Assembly: GCA_022340185.1 (NCBI GenBank)
Contig: JAJDOK010000040.1
Location: forward strand, 20,634 to 84,633
Length of the DNA stretch: 64,000 nt
Direction of reading: 5' to 3'
Source of the DNA: Salaquimonas sp.
GTDB taxonomy: Bacteria; Pseudomonadota; Alphaproteobacteria; Rhizobiales; Rhizobiaceae
A model generated the notes under the pieces. That model was not told the DNA's origin, did not search any database, and worked only from the letters and a program-made list of their open reading frames with translations. The position numbers and the translations under genes were made by a program. Shown in pieces: positions 10,817-21,689 of the stretch (its first letter is position 1; every line of letters begins with the position of its first letter).

Positions 10817-12244
10817 ATGACTTCGAAGGTCGTCACCCGATTTGCCCCCTCGCCCACCGGTTTCCTGCATATCGGCGGCGCGCGCACCGCGCTGTTCAAC
10901 TGGCTTTATGCCATGGGCCATGGCGGCAGGATGCTGCTCAGGATCGAGGATACCGACCGCGAGCGTTCGACCCAGGCCGCCGTCGACGCCATTCTCGACG
11001 GGCTGTCCTGGCTCGGTATCGAATGGGACGGCGACCCGATCTCGCAATTTGCCCGCGCCGAACGTCATCGCGAAGTCGCCGAACACCTGCTTGCCGAAGG
11101 CAAGGCCTATTACTGCTTCGCCACACCCGAGGAACTGACCGAGATGCGCGAGAAGGCGCGCGCGGAAGGCCGCCCGCCGCGCTATGACGGGCGCTGGCGC
11201 GACCGCGACCCCTCCGAAGCGCCGCCAGGCGCAAAGGGCGTGATCCGCATCAAGGCGCCGCAGGACGGCGAAACCATCGTCAACGATAAGGTCCAGGGCA
11301 GGATTGCCTTTCCGAACAAGGATCTGGACGACTTCATCCTGCTGCGTTCCGATGGCACGCCGACCTATATGCACGCCGTCGTCGTCGACGATCACGACAT
11401 GGGAGTCACCCACATCATCCGTGGTGACGATCACCTGACCAATGCCGGGCGCCAGACCCTGATCTACAACGCGCTCGGCTGGGACATACCGGTCATGGGC
11501 CATGTGCCGCTGATCCATGGGCCGGACGGCGCCAAATTGTCCAAGCGCCACGGTGCACTCGGCGCTGAAGCCTATCGCGCCATGGGCTATCTGCCCGAGG
11601 CATTGCGGAACTATCTCGTCCGGCTCGGTTGGGCGCATGGCGACGACGAGATCATGTCCACCGAGCAGATGATCGAATGGTTCGGCTTCGACGGGCTGGG
11701 GCGGGCGCCGGCGCGGTTCGACATTGCCAAGCTGCAGGCGCTGAACGGCCACTATATCCGCCATGCCGATGACGACTATCTCGTGACGCGCATGCTCGAC
11801 ATCCTGCCCGACGTGAAAGGCGGCGAGGCGATGGCGCGCGATCTCGATTCGGAAAGATACCACCAGCTCATCGCCGCCATGCCGGGGCTGAAGGAGCGCG
11901 CCAAGACCGTGCTCGACCTGATCGACGGTGCAGCTTTCCTGTTTGCGCGCGCGCCGCTCGATCTGGACGAAAAGGCGGCCGCATTGCTCGACCACGAAAC
12001 ACGCGAACTTATCGGCGAACTGATCCCGATCCTCGAAAATCTGCCGCAATGGGATGCCGAATCCACCGAAAAGGCGGTGCGCGACTATGCCGAAAGCCGT
12101 GAATTGAAGCTCGGCAAGGTCGCCCAGCCGCTGCGCGCCGCGCTGACCGGAAAGACGGTTTCCCCACCCGTTTTCGACGTGCTGGCCGTGCTCGGACGCG
12201 ACGAAAGCCTGGAAAGGCTCACCGATCAGGCCCGTGCCGCCTGA
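10817..12244 (+). CDS. gltX: Glutamate-tRNA ligase
   Basis: [46 protein letters not shown]. Confidence 0.97.
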   Translation: MTSKVVTRFAPSPTGFLHIGGARTALFNWLYAMGHGGRMLLRIEDTDRERSTQAAVDAILDGLSWLGIEWDGDPISQFARAERHREVAEHLLAEGKAYYCFATPEELTEMREKARAEGRPPRYDGRWRDRDPSEAPPGAKGVIRIKAPQDGETIVNDKVQGRIAFPNKDLDDFILLRSDGTPTYMHAVVVDDHDMGVTHIIRGDDHLTNAGRQTLIYNALGWDIPVMGHVPLIHGPDGAKLSKRHGALGAEAYRAMGYLPEALRNYLVRLGWAHGDDEIMSTEQMIEWFGFDGLGRAPARFDIAKLQALNGHYIRHADDDYLVTRMLDILPDVKGGEAMARDLDSERYHQLIAAMPGLKERAKTVLDLIDGAAFLFARAPLDLDEKAAALLDHETRELIGELIPILENLPQWDAESTEKAVRDYAESRELKLGKVAQPLRAALTGKTVSPPVFDVLAVLGRDESLERLTDQARAA

Positions 12245-12509
12245 ACGGCCCGATTTGCGTGCCAAATGGCGCGATATCTGCCCATCAGGTTAGCCCTGTC
12301 ACCGGCGCAGTTGACCCTGCGGCGACTTGTGCAAACGCCCCAAATGCGATAGCTCTTTCGCAGCCGCGATAGCTTTTGTGCAACGCAGCATGACGGCCCC
12401 TCCCCCAGTTGGCGGTTTGCTGAATTTCAAGTCGAAGGCGCCATTCGGTTCGACCTGTTCAAGGACCGAAACGGGAGGGATGGGCACAATAATGGAAGGG
12501 ATTGGGATC

Positions 12510-13799
12510 ATGGCGGACAGAACAGCGAAACTGACCATCGGCGACGACAGTTGGGAATTTCCGGTCCGCTCAGGAACCATGGGCCCCGAGGTCGTCGATA
12601 TTTCGAAACTCTACGGCAGTTCCGACCGGTTCACCTATGATCCGGGCTTTACCTCCACCGCTTCTTGCGAATCCGAGATCACCTTCATCGACGGCGACAA
12701 GGGCGTCCTGTTGCATCGCGGCTACCCGATCGAGCAGCTCGCCGAACATGGCGACTTCCTGGAGACCTGCTACCTGCTGCTTTACGGCGACCTGCCGAAC
12801 CAGGTCGAGAGCGACGATTTCCACAAGCGCGTGATCAACCACACCATGGTGCACGAACAGATGCAGTTCCTGTTCCGCGGTTTCCGCCGCGATGCGCACC
12901 CCATGGCGGTCATGTGCGGCGTCGTCGGCGCCCTGTCGGCCTTCTATCACGACTCCACCGATATTTCGGACCCGCACCAGCGCATGGTCGCCTCGATCCG
13001 CATGATCGCCAAGATGCCGACCATCGCGGCCATGGCCTACAAATACTCGATCGGCCAGCCCTTCATCTATCCGCAGAACGATCTCGATTATGCGGCGAAT
13101 TTCCTGCGCATGTGTTTTGCGGTTCCCTGCGAGGAATACGAGGTCAGTGAGGTCAAGGCGCGTGCCATGGACCGCATCTTCATCCTGCATGCCGATCATG
13201 AGCAGAATGCCTCGACCTCGACCGTGCGCCTTGCCGGTTCCTCGGGCGCCAATCCGTTCGCCTGCATCGCCGCCGGCATCGCCTGCCTGTGGGGGCCGGC
13301 CCATGGCGGTGCCAACGAAGCCGCACTCAACATGCTCGAGGAGATCGGCACGGTCGACCGCATTCCCGAATTCGTCGCCCGCGCCAAGGACAAGGACGAT
13401 CCGTTTCGCCTGATGGGCTTCGGCCATCGTGTCTACAAGAATTACGATCCGCGCGCGCGCATCATGCAGAAGACCTGCCACGAAGTCCTGGGCGAACTCG
13501 GCATCAACGACAATCCGCTGCTCGAAGTGGCGATGGAACTGGAGAAGATCGCCCTTTCCGACGAGTATTTCATCGAAAAGAAGCTCTATCCGAATATCGA
13601 TTTCTATTCCGGCATCACGCTGAAGGCGATGGGTTTTCCGACGACCATGTTCACCGTATTGTTCTCGCTGGCGCGCACCGTCGGCTGGATCGCGCAGTGG
13701 AAGGAGATGATCGAGGACCCCCATCAGCGTATCGGCCGTCCCCGCCAGCTCTATACCGGTGCGACGACCCGCGAATATGTGCCCATCGAAAAGCGCTGA
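12510..13799 (+). CDS. gltA: Citrate synthase
   Basis: From [31 protein letters not shown]; includes [19 protein letters not shown] and [12 protein letters not shown]. The longer ORF start at 12327 is probably not used. Confidence 0.97.
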   Translation: MADRTAKLTIGDDSWEFPVRSGTMGPEVVDISKLYGSSDRFTYDPGFTSTASCESEITFIDGDKGVLLHRGYPIEQLAEHGDFLETCYLLLYGDLPNQVESDDFHKRVINHTMVHEQMQFLFRGFRRDAHPMAVMCGVVGALSAFYHDSTDISDPHQRMVASIRMIAKMPTIAAMAYKYSIGQPFIYPQNDLDYAANFLRMCFAVPCEEYEVSEVKARAMDRIFILHADHEQNASTSTVRLAGSSGANPFACIAAGIACLWGPAHGGANEAALNMLEEIGTVDRIPEFVARAKDKDDPFRLMGFGHRVYKNYDPRARIMQKTCHEVLGELGINDNPLLEVAMELEKIALSDEYFIEKKLYPNIDFYSGITLKAMGFPTTMFTVLFSLARTVGWIAQWKEMIEDPHQRIGRPRQLYTGATTREYVPIEKR

Positions 13800-13828
13800 T
13801 ACGCCTCACATCAAGGCAAAAACAGAAT

Positions 13829-13853
13829 GGCCGCCCCGAAGGCGGCCTTTTTG
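13829..13853 (+). terminator. Rho-independent terminator after gltA
   Basis: GGCCGCC-ccgaa-GGCGGCC followed by TTTTTG. Confidence 0.85.
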
Positions 13854-13871
13854 TTGGTTGGCCCTGCACCG

Positions 13872-14252
13872 CTAATTGGCCGGAACTCCGCAGCCATTGC
13901 CCGTGACCATGCCGAGCGTGCCGTCGGGGTTGATGAACAGGACGTAGGAGAGCCTTCCATTGACCTTTTTAAGCGTGATCAGCAGTTGGCCGCCACTGCT
14001 CTGGTTGTAGATCTTGACCTTGTGGGTGCCGAAGCCTGGTATAAAAACCCCTTTTGCCGCCGCGCCTGCCCGGACGTTGATTTGCCTCTTGGCGACCAGT
14101 TCGATCGGATCGAACTCGTTGTAGAACTTGAGTCGGAGATTGACCGGGGAGCAATTGTAAACACTGATTGCCTTTGCCGGTGACGCGCTACCGATGACAA
14201 TCGCCGCCACGCCAAGCGTTACGAGCTTTCCCAACCGCTTATTCATTTCCAA
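13872..14252 (-). CDS. Secreted/periplasmic protein of unknown function
   Basis: Signal peptide MEMNKRLGKLVTLGVAAIVIGSASPAKA then a ~100-aa mature part with only two Cys, near each end (VYNCSPVN...GNGCGVPAN). Confidence 0.7.
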   Translation of the reverse strand: MEMNKRLGKLVTLGVAAIVIGSASPAKAISVYNCSPVNLRLKFYNEFDPIELVAKRQINVRAGAAAKGVFIPGFGTHKVKIYNQSSGGQLLITLKKVNGRLSYVLFINPDGTLGMVTGNGCGVPAN

Positions 14253-14295
14253 TTCTCCCTCCGGTCCATTCCGCCGGTGTCCGACATTCCGGCGT

Positions 14296-15468
14296 TCACT
14301 TTAGCCCCTGATCTGTCTTTCCCTTCGCCACGGCAAGGATCGCACGCGCCGCCAGGATACCGGAAGGTTCCTGCGTTTTCATCGCCTGCGCCATCCGTTC
14401 GAAGCCTTGAAGTTGCGCCTGTCTTGCCATGCTGTCACGCATCAGTTCTTCGAGCGCGCGGGCCAGCCAGCCCGGACGGATCATATCGCCGACACGCTCG
14501 GGCAGAAAGGTTTCGTCGGTGATCAGATTGGGCAGCGCCGCCGACCAGCCGGTGATCAGGTGGCGCACGAGATGCATCAGCCAGTCGAGCCTGTAGATCG
14601 AGACCATGGGGATGCGGTGAAGCGCCAGTTCGAGCAGAACCGTGCCGGAGGCGGCAAGCGCGGCGTCGGCATCCGCAAAGGCTTCGTTTTTCGCCGCCTC
14701 GCCCGAGATGACTTCCGGCTTGACCGGCCAGGATGCCACCGCCCTTTCGATTTCGGCTTTGAGATGCGGTACCGCCGGCAGCACGGCGCGGAATGTCGCG
14801 CCATGTTCTTTCGACCTTTTATCCATGATCGCTAGCGTATCGCGGATATCCGGCAGCAGCAGTTTGACTTCGCTTCGCCTTGATCCGGGCAGCACCAGCA
14901 GCAGCGGATCGTCTGCAGGCTTCATCCTGTCGCCGGGTGCTACATCACCAAGGCGGCTTGCCAGCGGATGACCGACATAGCTCGCTGCCGGCCCGCCGAG
15001 TTCGGCAAGCACGTTCGGCTCGAAGGGCAGCAAGGTCAGCACATGGTCGATGATGCCCCGCATGGCGCTCGCCCTGCCCGGCCGCCACGCCCACACGCTC
15101 GGGCAGACATATTTGACGATCTTCAGATCCGGCAATCTAGCGCGCACGCGCTTTGCCACACGCAGGTTGAAATCGGGACTGTCGATCAGAACGAGCACGT
15201 CCGGCTTCGTGGTGACGATGTCGTCGGTGACTTGGCCAATGCGCCTTATCAGCGTGGGTATGCGGGCTACGACGCCGGCAAGCCCCATCACCGAAATATC
15301 CGAGATGTCAAAAAGACTGGAAAGACCCAGTTTCTGCATGCGTGGGCCGGCGAGCCCACGAAATTGCGCATCGGGCGCAATCCGGCGCAGGGCTTCGGCC
15401 AATTCGGCACCCAATACGTCACCGGAGGCTTCGCCGACCACCAGATAGGCTGTGATCGCTTCAGCCAT
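14296..15468 (-). CDS. lpxB: Lipid-A-disaccharide synthase
   Basis: YLVVGEASGDVLGAELAEAL, VCPSVWAWRPGRA, LLVLPGSRRSEVKLLLP. Confidence 0.95.
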   Translation of the reverse strand: MAEAITAYLVVGEASGDVLGAELAEALRRIAPDAQFRGLAGPRMQKLGLSSLFDISDISVMGLAGVVARIPTLIRRIGQVTDDIVTTKPDVLVLIDSPDFNLRVAKRVRARLPDLKIVKYVCPSVWAWRPGRASAMRGIIDHVLTLLPFEPNVLAELGGPAASYVGHPLASRLGDVAPGDRMKPADDPLLLVLPGSRRSEVKLLLPDIRDTLAIMDKRSKEHGATFRAVLPAVPHLKAEIERAVASWPVKPEVISGEAAKNEAFADADAALAASGTVLLELALHRIPMVSIYRLDWLMHLVRHLITGWSAALPNLITDETFLPERVGDMIRPGWLARALEELMRDSMARQAQLQGFERMAQAMKTQEPSGILAARAILAVAKGKTDQGLK

Positions 15469-16366
15469 CGTCGCCGAGCTCCCCGGCCTCCACGCCATAA
15501 AGATAAAGACCGGCCGAGCGCGCGGCTTCCAGCGTCTTTTCGCGTTCGAGGATGATCGAATGGCCTGCCTCCAGCGCTATGCCCTTCAGGCCCGCTTTGG
15601 CGGCTGCTGCCACGGTGCGCGGCCCGATCGCCGGCAGATCGGCGCGATCGTCCTGCCCCGGCTTCATCGTCTTGACCAGAACGCCGTTCTTGCCTTCTTC
15701 CGGCATGCGGCCGACCTTGCGCATGCGCACCACGCGCGCCAGCATTTCGTCGGTGCCTTCGGCGGCCTCCACCGCAACCACGCGGCCACCCTCGGCGATC
15801 GCCGCCTGGCCGATGTCGAGATGGCCGACCGCCTTGCAGGCCGAGAAGGCGCGGCGGATATTGAGGAAATCCTTCGCTCCCGGCTTTCGCCCGACCATCG
15901 TACCGGCAGCAGCCAGCAATTGCGGTGCGATCTGGTGTGCGCCGACGACGCTGATCCCATGCTTTTCGAACAGCTTGATCGTGCCGGACAGCACCGTATT
16001 GTCGCCACCGAGCATGAAGATCAGCACCTGCGGCAGCGCCTTGACCCCGCCCCAGTCGAGTTTGAGTGCGGAAACTTCAGGCCGTCGATGGATGCCGCCG
16101 GCAAAGACCGCTTCCTTGATGCCGCGATCCCTCAACAGGCGAAAAAGCCGGCCGAGCTGGCCCCAGGAAATGATTTCGCCGGGAAAGGCGCGAATGCGTT
16201 TTTCCGCCTCGCCTTCGATGCCGATCATGTAGGGGTGGCGTCCGGCTTCGACCGCGCCCTGGGCGATCTCGAGCGGCAACGAACCGTAACCGCAGATTAT
16301 GGCGAGGTCCGGTTGGTAACCGGCAGGCACGCGTCCCGTCCAGTGTTCGCCCGCCGCGCCAGCCAT
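15461..16366 (-). CDS. lpxI: UDP-2,3-diacylglucosamine diphosphatase LpxI (DUF1009)
   Basis: AIICGYGSLPLEIAQGA; located between lpxA and lpxB as in other alphaproteobacteria. Confidence 0.9.
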   Translation of the reverse strand: MAGAAGEHWTGRVPAGYQPDLAIICGYGSLPLEIAQGAVEAGRHPYMIGIEGEAEKRIRAFPGEIISWGQLGRLFRLLRDRGIKEAVFAGGIHRRPEVSALKLDWGGVKALPQVLIFMLGGDNTVLSGTIKLFEKHGISVVGAHQIAPQLLAAAGTMVGRKPGAKDFLNIRRAFSACKAVGHLDIGQAAIAEGGRVVAVEAAEGTDEMLARVVRMRKVGRMPEEGKNGVLVKTMKPGQDDRADLPAIGPRTVAAAAKAGLKGIALEAGHSIILEREKTLEAARSAGLYLYGVEAGELGDDG

Positions 16367-16375
16367 GGCCAAACC

Positions 16376-17176
16376 CTAGGCCTCGCTCTCGTCGCGCCCC
16401 GGCGTGCAGATGGAGCGTTTGCCACCCAGACGGATAAAATCGAGAATCTCGTGTACCGCCTGATGCTGGTCGAATTCGGCAGCGACATCCTCGACGCGTT
16501 CGCGCAGGCTTCCCTCATCGGCAAACAGCGCCCGATAGGCGCGGCGTACCGTATGGATGTCCTCTCGCGAAAAACCGCGCCGCTGCATGCCGACAATGTT
16601 GAGGCCTGACAGATGCGCCCGGTTGCCCAGTGCCATGCCATAGGGAATGAGATCGTTTTCCAGTCCCGACAAGCCGCCGACAAAAGCATGCGCGCCGATG
16701 CGCGCGAACTGGATGACGGCTGCCCCGCCGCCAATGATGACATAATCACCGATGGTGACATGGCCGGCCAGCAGCACGCCGTTCGAAAAGATGACATGAT
16801 CTCCGACAATGCAGTCATGCGCGACATGGGAATTGGCGAGGAAAACGCAATGGTTCCCGACCACCGTTTCGGACCGGTCTCCCGCCGTGCCGGGATTCAT
16901 CGTCACGCCTTCGCGGATGATGCAGTCCGTACCAATGGTGAGCGTATTGTCTTCGCCCTGATATTTGAGGTCCTGCGGCTCATGTCCGATGGCCGCAAAG
17001 GGGAAGATGCGGGTGCGCGCGCCGATGCTTGTATTGCCCGTAACGACGGCGTGCGATTTCAGCTCGACATGGTCGCCGAGCGCGACATCGGGACCGACAT
17101 GGCAAAAAGGGCCGATACTGACCCCGGATCCAAGCTTTGCCCCGTCCTCGATGATGGCGGTGGGATGGATGGTCAT
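16376..17176 (-). CDS. lpxA: UDP-N-acetylglucosamine O-acyltransferase
   Basis: [29 protein letters not shown] hexapeptide repeats; [14 protein letters not shown]. Confidence 0.96.
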   Translation of the reverse strand: MTIHPTAIIEDGAKLGSGVSIGPFCHVGPDVALGDHVELKSHAVVTGNTSIGARTRIFPFAAIGHEPQDLKYQGEDNTLTIGTDCIIREGVTMNPGTAGDRSETVVGNHCVFLANSHVAHDCIVGDHVIFSNGVLLAGHVTIGDYVIIGGGAAVIQFARIGAHAFVGGLSGLENDLIPYGMALGNRAHLSGLNIVGMQRRGFSREDIHTVRRAYRALFADEGSLRERVEDVAAEFDQHQAVHEILDFIRLGGKRSICTPGRDESEA

Positions 17177-17637
17177 TCCGGCTTCTCCTCCGGGTCGACC
17201 ATCATCGCGCTGATCAGCGCCTCGGCGACCTTGGCGCCTTCAACATAGGCCACGCAGTCATATTTGAAGATATTGCCGCGCTGGCGCCGCTTCTCCACCT
17301 CGATTTTGAGTACGTCGCCCGGCACGACCGGCTTGCGGAACTTCGCACCGTCGATCGTCATGAAATAGACAAGCTTGCGCGCGCCCATCAAATGCCGGTT
17401 GGCGACGATCGCGCCACAGGTCTGCGCCATGGCTTCCACGATGAGCACGCCAGGCATGATTGGTTCGCCTGGAAAGTGACCGTTGAAATGCGGCTCGTTG
17501 AACGTGACGTTCTTGATCCCCGTCGCCCTGTTGTCCTCGTCGATGTCGACGATGCGGTCGATCAGCAGAAACGGATAGCGATGCGGCAGCAGCTTGAATA
17601 TTTCGATGATCGAAATCTGGTCGAGTGTTTCGCTCAT
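17173..17637 (-). CDS. fabZ: 3-hydroxyacyl-[ACP] dehydratase
   Basis: [39 protein letters not shown]. Confidence 0.96.
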   Translation of the reverse strand: MSETLDQISIIEIFKLLPHRYPFLLIDRIVDIDEDNRATGIKNVTFNEPHFNGHFPGEPIMPGVLIVEAMAQTCGAIVANRHLMGARKLVYFMTIDGAKFRKPVVPGDVLKIEVEKRRQRGNIFKYDCVAYVEGAKVAEALISAMMVDPEEKPE

Positions 17638-18689
17638 TCGGTCTTGTCCCCGCCGCTTTTCGACTTCGCAACCATCGACTTGAGCATCATGTTCATTTTC
17701 ACCCAGTCGCGTACGGGCATGGCCGGCGTGCCGATGACCTTGGCGCCCGGCTCGAGGTTCATGTTGACCCCGGATCCTCCCCCGATTTGAGCGCCGTCTC
17801 CGACCTTGATGTGTCCAACTATACCTGTTTGCCCGGCCACCACCACGTAATCGCCCAAAGTGGCGCTGCCGGCGACACCCGCAAGGCCGACAATGATGCA
17901 ATGGCGGCCGATCACGACGTTATGGCCGATCTGCACCAGATTGTCGATCTTGGTACCCTCACCGATTACCGTGTCGCGATTCGATCCCCTGTCGACAGTC
18001 GAATTGGCGCCGATCTCGACATGATCCTGGATGATGACCCGGCCGATTTGTGCAACCTTGCGGTGACCACCGGGCCCCATGGCGAAGCCGAAACCGTCCT
18101 GGCCTATGCGCACACCCGGGTGCAGGATGACATGATCGCCGACAAAGGCATGCAGCACGGAAGCATTGATGCCGACCGTCGTGTTGCGGCCGATCTGCAC
18201 ATTGGCTCCGATGACCGCACCGGCAAGAACGTGGCTGCCACGCCCGATGGCGGCACCCTCGCCGATGACCGCACCGGCCTCGACGATCACATTGCTTTCC
18301 AGCTTTGCGCTTTCGGCGACGAAGGCATGAGAGGAAACCCCGGTCTCGCCGGTCACCGGCTGCGGCCGGGCCGCGGTCGGAAAAAGCAGCGAAAGTGCAG
18401 TGGCATAGGCCTTGTAAGGCTGGCTGTGCACAAGGATCTCGACCCTTTTGGGAACCCGGTCGGCGTATTTTTCATGACAGAAGACGGCGGTCGCGCCCGT
18501 CTGCTCCAGATGCGGCAGATATTTCGGATTGTCGATGAAGGAAATGCTGTCCTTGGGAGCAGCCTCCACCGGGCCGGCGGTCGCAATCACCTTCTGTGCT
18601 GCCTGGCTGTTGAGAAGCGTCGCACCAGTGGCGGCGGCGATTTCCTCCAGACTGCGGGGCTTGGGATCGAAAAAACTGGGATGCGTCAT
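17634..18689 (-). CDS. lpxD: UDP-3-O-acylglucosamine N-acyltransferase
   Basis: Hexapeptide repeats with [44 protein letters not shown]. Confidence 0.95.
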   Translation of the reverse strand: MTHPSFFDPKPRSLEEIAAATGATLLNSQAAQKVIATAGPVEAAPKDSISFIDNPKYLPHLEQTGATAVFCHEKYADRVPKRVEILVHSQPYKAYATALSLLFPTAARPQPVTGETGVSSHAFVAESAKLESNVIVEAGAVIGEGAAIGRGSHVLAGAVIGANVQIGRNTTVGINASVLHAFVGDHVILHPGVRIGQDGFGFAMGPGGHRKVAQIGRVIIQDHVEIGANSTVDRGSNRDTVIGEGTKIDNLVQIGHNVVIGRHCIIVGLAGVAGSATLGDYVVVAGQTGIVGHIKVGDGAQIGGGSGVNMNLEPGAKVIGTPAMPVRDWVKMNMMLKSMVAKSKSGGDKTE

Positions 18690-18750
18690 CACGCAAATTC
18701 TTTTCCGTTCAGGGAGGGAAGCCTTGAATTCCACTTCCCGTTCGAGAGCA

Positions 18751-18806
18751 CTAGAGCAATTTCAGGAAAAGTGAAAACCGGTTTTCATCGGGGATTGCGT
18801 AACAAC
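18751..18806. repeat. Dispersed imperfect palindromic repeat, single copy in this window
   Basis: ctagagcaatttcaggaaaagtGAAAACCGGTTTTCatcggggattgcgtaacaac; 14-nt perfect palindrome core at 18773-18786 with imperfect GCAAT...ATTGC outer arms. Confidence 0.5.
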
Positions 18807-18905
18807 AAACAGCTGAACCCGCCAGAATCAATGACCGACAGCAACCTGGTTTCGAAACGGCGTCGATTCCCGGGCGCCGCCCCGGCATGGTCAGCCGGAC
18901 GGCAT

Positions 18906-21320
18906 CTAGAAGGCGGTGCTGATACCGAAGTTGAACTCCTGGACCCTGTCCCACGGCGCCCTTGAGAACGGGAACGCATAGTCGAAGCGCAGCGGACCGA
19001 AGGGCGAGAGCCAGATCACCGACACACCCGCCGCCGCCCTGATCGGATTATCGTCAAGGTGTCCGGTTGTTGCTGTCGGGTTGGCCGTCAGGATTGCGTT
19101 TCGGCTTGCCGAATCGAGCCCCCACAATTGGCCCGCATCGACAAAGAACCCACCGCGGATGCCCATGGAATCCGGGAAATAGGGCATCGGGAACGTAACC
19201 TCGGCCGTCGCATTCCAGTAATACATGCCGCCCAGCGCATCGCCGGTCATGGGGTCGCGCGGTCCAAAACCGTAATTGTCGAAACCCCTGATATAACGGC
19301 TGCCCTGATAGAAATTGTCGCTCGCACGGTAGGAGCCCGATCCGGCATAGATGACATTGGCGCCTGCTCTTGCCCGTAGCATGCCCACCAGATCGGCTTC
19401 TTCCGACAGTGTGGCGTAGCTTACAGCGGCCCCCTGGGTGGTAAAGTATCCAGCATCACCGCCTGCCCCGTAGAAATCCTGGCGGAAGGTCAGATAGTCG
19501 CCCTCGTGCGGATTGGTGTCCGTATCGAGGGAATTGTAGGTGAGCAGATAGCCGAAGCCGGATTTGGTCCATGAGGTTGGGGCGAAGGGAGGAGCCAATG
19601 CCGCGGACAGTTCGCTCTGGAAGTCACCCTGAATACCATCATGGTTGCCGTTGGGAGGATCGAGCCGGTATGCCGGAATGACGGTGTCCTGGTTGTTATA
19701 GGTATAGTAGACATTGGCAGACAGATTGTCCGTGATCGGAATGCCGAACCGGATGACGGCGCTTTGTGAATTGATACCATATTCACGGTTATTGCTGGCA
19801 TCACTGCTGGAAGCTGTGAGGTCGAATCCCGCGGACATTCGGTAGCCAAGGAAATAGGGCTCGGTGAAGCTCAGCGTATAGTCGGTGTCAGTCGTGCCGA
19901 AACCGGCTGCGACCTTGAGATACTGGCCTCGCCCAAGGAAGTTCTTCTCCTCGAACGAAATCTCGGCCAGCACGCCCGAGGTGGTCGACCAGCCTCCGCC
20001 GACTGAGAATTCGCCCGTTGCCTTGTCGACGACGTGCACGACAACGACCACTCGGTCCGGGGCATTGCCGGGACGGGTTGTTATGTTGACCCGCTCGAAG
20101 AAACCGGTGGCCTCCAGTCGGCGTTTCGCCTTCTGCAGCAGGACCTGGTTGAGGGCGTCGCCTTCCGAAATGTCGAATTCGCGTCTGATAACATGCTCAC
20201 GGGTGCGGTCGTTGCCGATGATGGTGATCTGCTGGATGTAGACGCGTGGCCCCTGGTCGATCTGGTAGGTCACATCGATCACGCCGGTGTCGAAGTCGCG
20301 GTTTCCGCGTGGCGTAACCTGCACGAAGGCATAGCCTTTCTCGGCCACCGCCTCGGTCAGTGCCACCACCGAACTCTCGACTTCCTTCGCGCTGTAATGC
20401 TTGCCAGATACCGTCTTGAGCAGGGGGTATAGCGCGTCTCCGTCGATCTCGGAAATGGAATTGTCGATGGTCACATTGCCGAAAGTGTAGCGCTGCCCCT
20501 CATCGACGGAAATCGTGATGAAGTAGGCATTTGCCTCCGCATCAAAATTCACGTCCGTGGAGAGGATCTGAAAATCGGCGTATCCGTTATTGTAATAAAA
20601 CAGCCGCAACTTCTCTTCGTCGGCGCTCAGCTTTTGCTGGTCGAAGACGTCATCGGTTTTGAGCCAGCTCAGAAAATTGGACTGCTTGGTGTCCAGTACG
20701 TCGTGCAACCGGCGCGCGCCGAAGGCATGGTTGCCCACGAAACTGATGCTGCGAATCTTTGTCTTGTCGCCCTCGTTGATGCGGAAAACAACATTCACGC
20801 GTTTGTTGGCGAGCGGTACGATCTCGTAGGTGACGGTGGCGTCCTTGCGGCCAACGCGGGCATAAGCTTCCAGGATGCGGTCGACATCGGCGGTAACCCG
20901 GTCCTGCGAATAGGGCGAGCGTGGGCCTGTCTGCACGATCGAGGCCAGCCCTTCATCCTTCAGGCGCTTGTTGCCTTCGAAGAATACCTCGTTGACGATG
21001 CCGCTCTCATCGACCTCGACAACCAGCGTATTGCCGGACTGATAGATCGACACATCGGCAAACAGCCCGGTCGTATAGAGCGACTTGACCGACTCGTCGA
21101 TATCGATGTTCGAAAACGGCTTGCCGGGCTTGATCGTCAGATAGGTGATGATCGTGTCGGCATCCATGCGCGAGTTCCCGCGCACATCGATCTTGCTGAC
21201 GACCGCCGCGGATGCCTGCTCGACCCCGACTGTCGAAACAAGAACAAAGGCCGTTGCCGGCAATATCGCCAGATACGCCGCCGCAGCAACCGCCCTGAAT
21301 ACTCTAACCATCGGAACCAT
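18906..21320 (-). CDS. bamA: Outer membrane protein assembly factor BamA
   Basis: N-terminal signal, POTRA repeats (IDVRGNSRMDADTIITYLTIKPGKPFSN...), C-terminal beta-barrel ending SRAPWDRVQEFNFGISTAF. Confidence 0.95.
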   Translation of the reverse strand: MVPMVRVFRAVAAAAYLAILPATAFVLVSTVGVEQASAAVVSKIDVRGNSRMDADTIITYLTIKPGKPFSNIDIDESVKSLYTTGLFADVSIYQSGNTLVVEVDESGIVNEVFFEGNKRLKDEGLASIVQTGPRSPYSQDRVTADVDRILEAYARVGRKDATVTYEIVPLANKRVNVVFRINEGDKTKIRSISFVGNHAFGARRLHDVLDTKQSNFLSWLKTDDVFDQQKLSADEEKLRLFYYNNGYADFQILSTDVNFDAEANAYFITISVDEGQRYTFGNVTIDNSISEIDGDALYPLLKTVSGKHYSAKEVESSVVALTEAVAEKGYAFVQVTPRGNRDFDTGVIDVTYQIDQGPRVYIQQITIIGNDRTREHVIRREFDISEGDALNQVLLQKAKRRLEATGFFERVNITTRPGNAPDRVVVVVHVVDKATGEFSVGGGWSTTSGVLAEISFEEKNFLGRGQYLKVAAGFGTTDTDYTLSFTEPYFLGYRMSAGFDLTASSSDASNNREYGINSQSAVIRFGIPITDNLSANVYYTYNNQDTVIPAYRLDPPNGNHDGIQGDFQSELSAALAPPFAPTSWTKSGFGYLLTYNSLDTDTNPHEGDYLTFRQDFYGAGGDAGYFTTQGAAVSYATLSEEADLVGMLRARAGANVIYAGSGSYRASDNFYQGSRYIRGFDNYGFGPRDPMTGDALGGMYYWNATAEVTFPMPYFPDSMGIRGGFFVDAGQLWGLDSASRNAILTANPTATTGHLDDNPIRAAAGVSVIWLSPFGPLRFDYAFPFSRAPWDRVQEFNFGISTAF

Positions 21321-21689
21321 GCGTGAGTGCGTCTTTTCTGTATGCCCGTGTCTGCCCGGTCGTTTCATTCGGCGAGTGTCGCGTTTTTCACGCTTGTTAT
21401 TCCGTCCGTCATTGTGCCCCCTCGCCATTCCGGTCGATTAAGCCCGTACAACGCTTTCCCGTCTCAAACGAGGCGAAAAACGGGCATAACCCAAACAGCA
21501 CGAAACCAGAATCCGGCATCGTTAACGAATCTTTTACAGGCTTTTGAAACCCGCGCAACCATTGGTGAATAAACAATTTTATCATTGTCTCAACATGTTG
21601 CAGTTTGGCCATTGCAATTGTACGGCATGGTTAATGTGCCCTTACCGCCATGGATCGCAGGGATTGAATCTGAATGGTTTTTTCGCCCG

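Noticed and set aside
10751-12265. 504-aa minus-strand ORF opposite gltX
   Set aside because: Antisense shadow of gltX.
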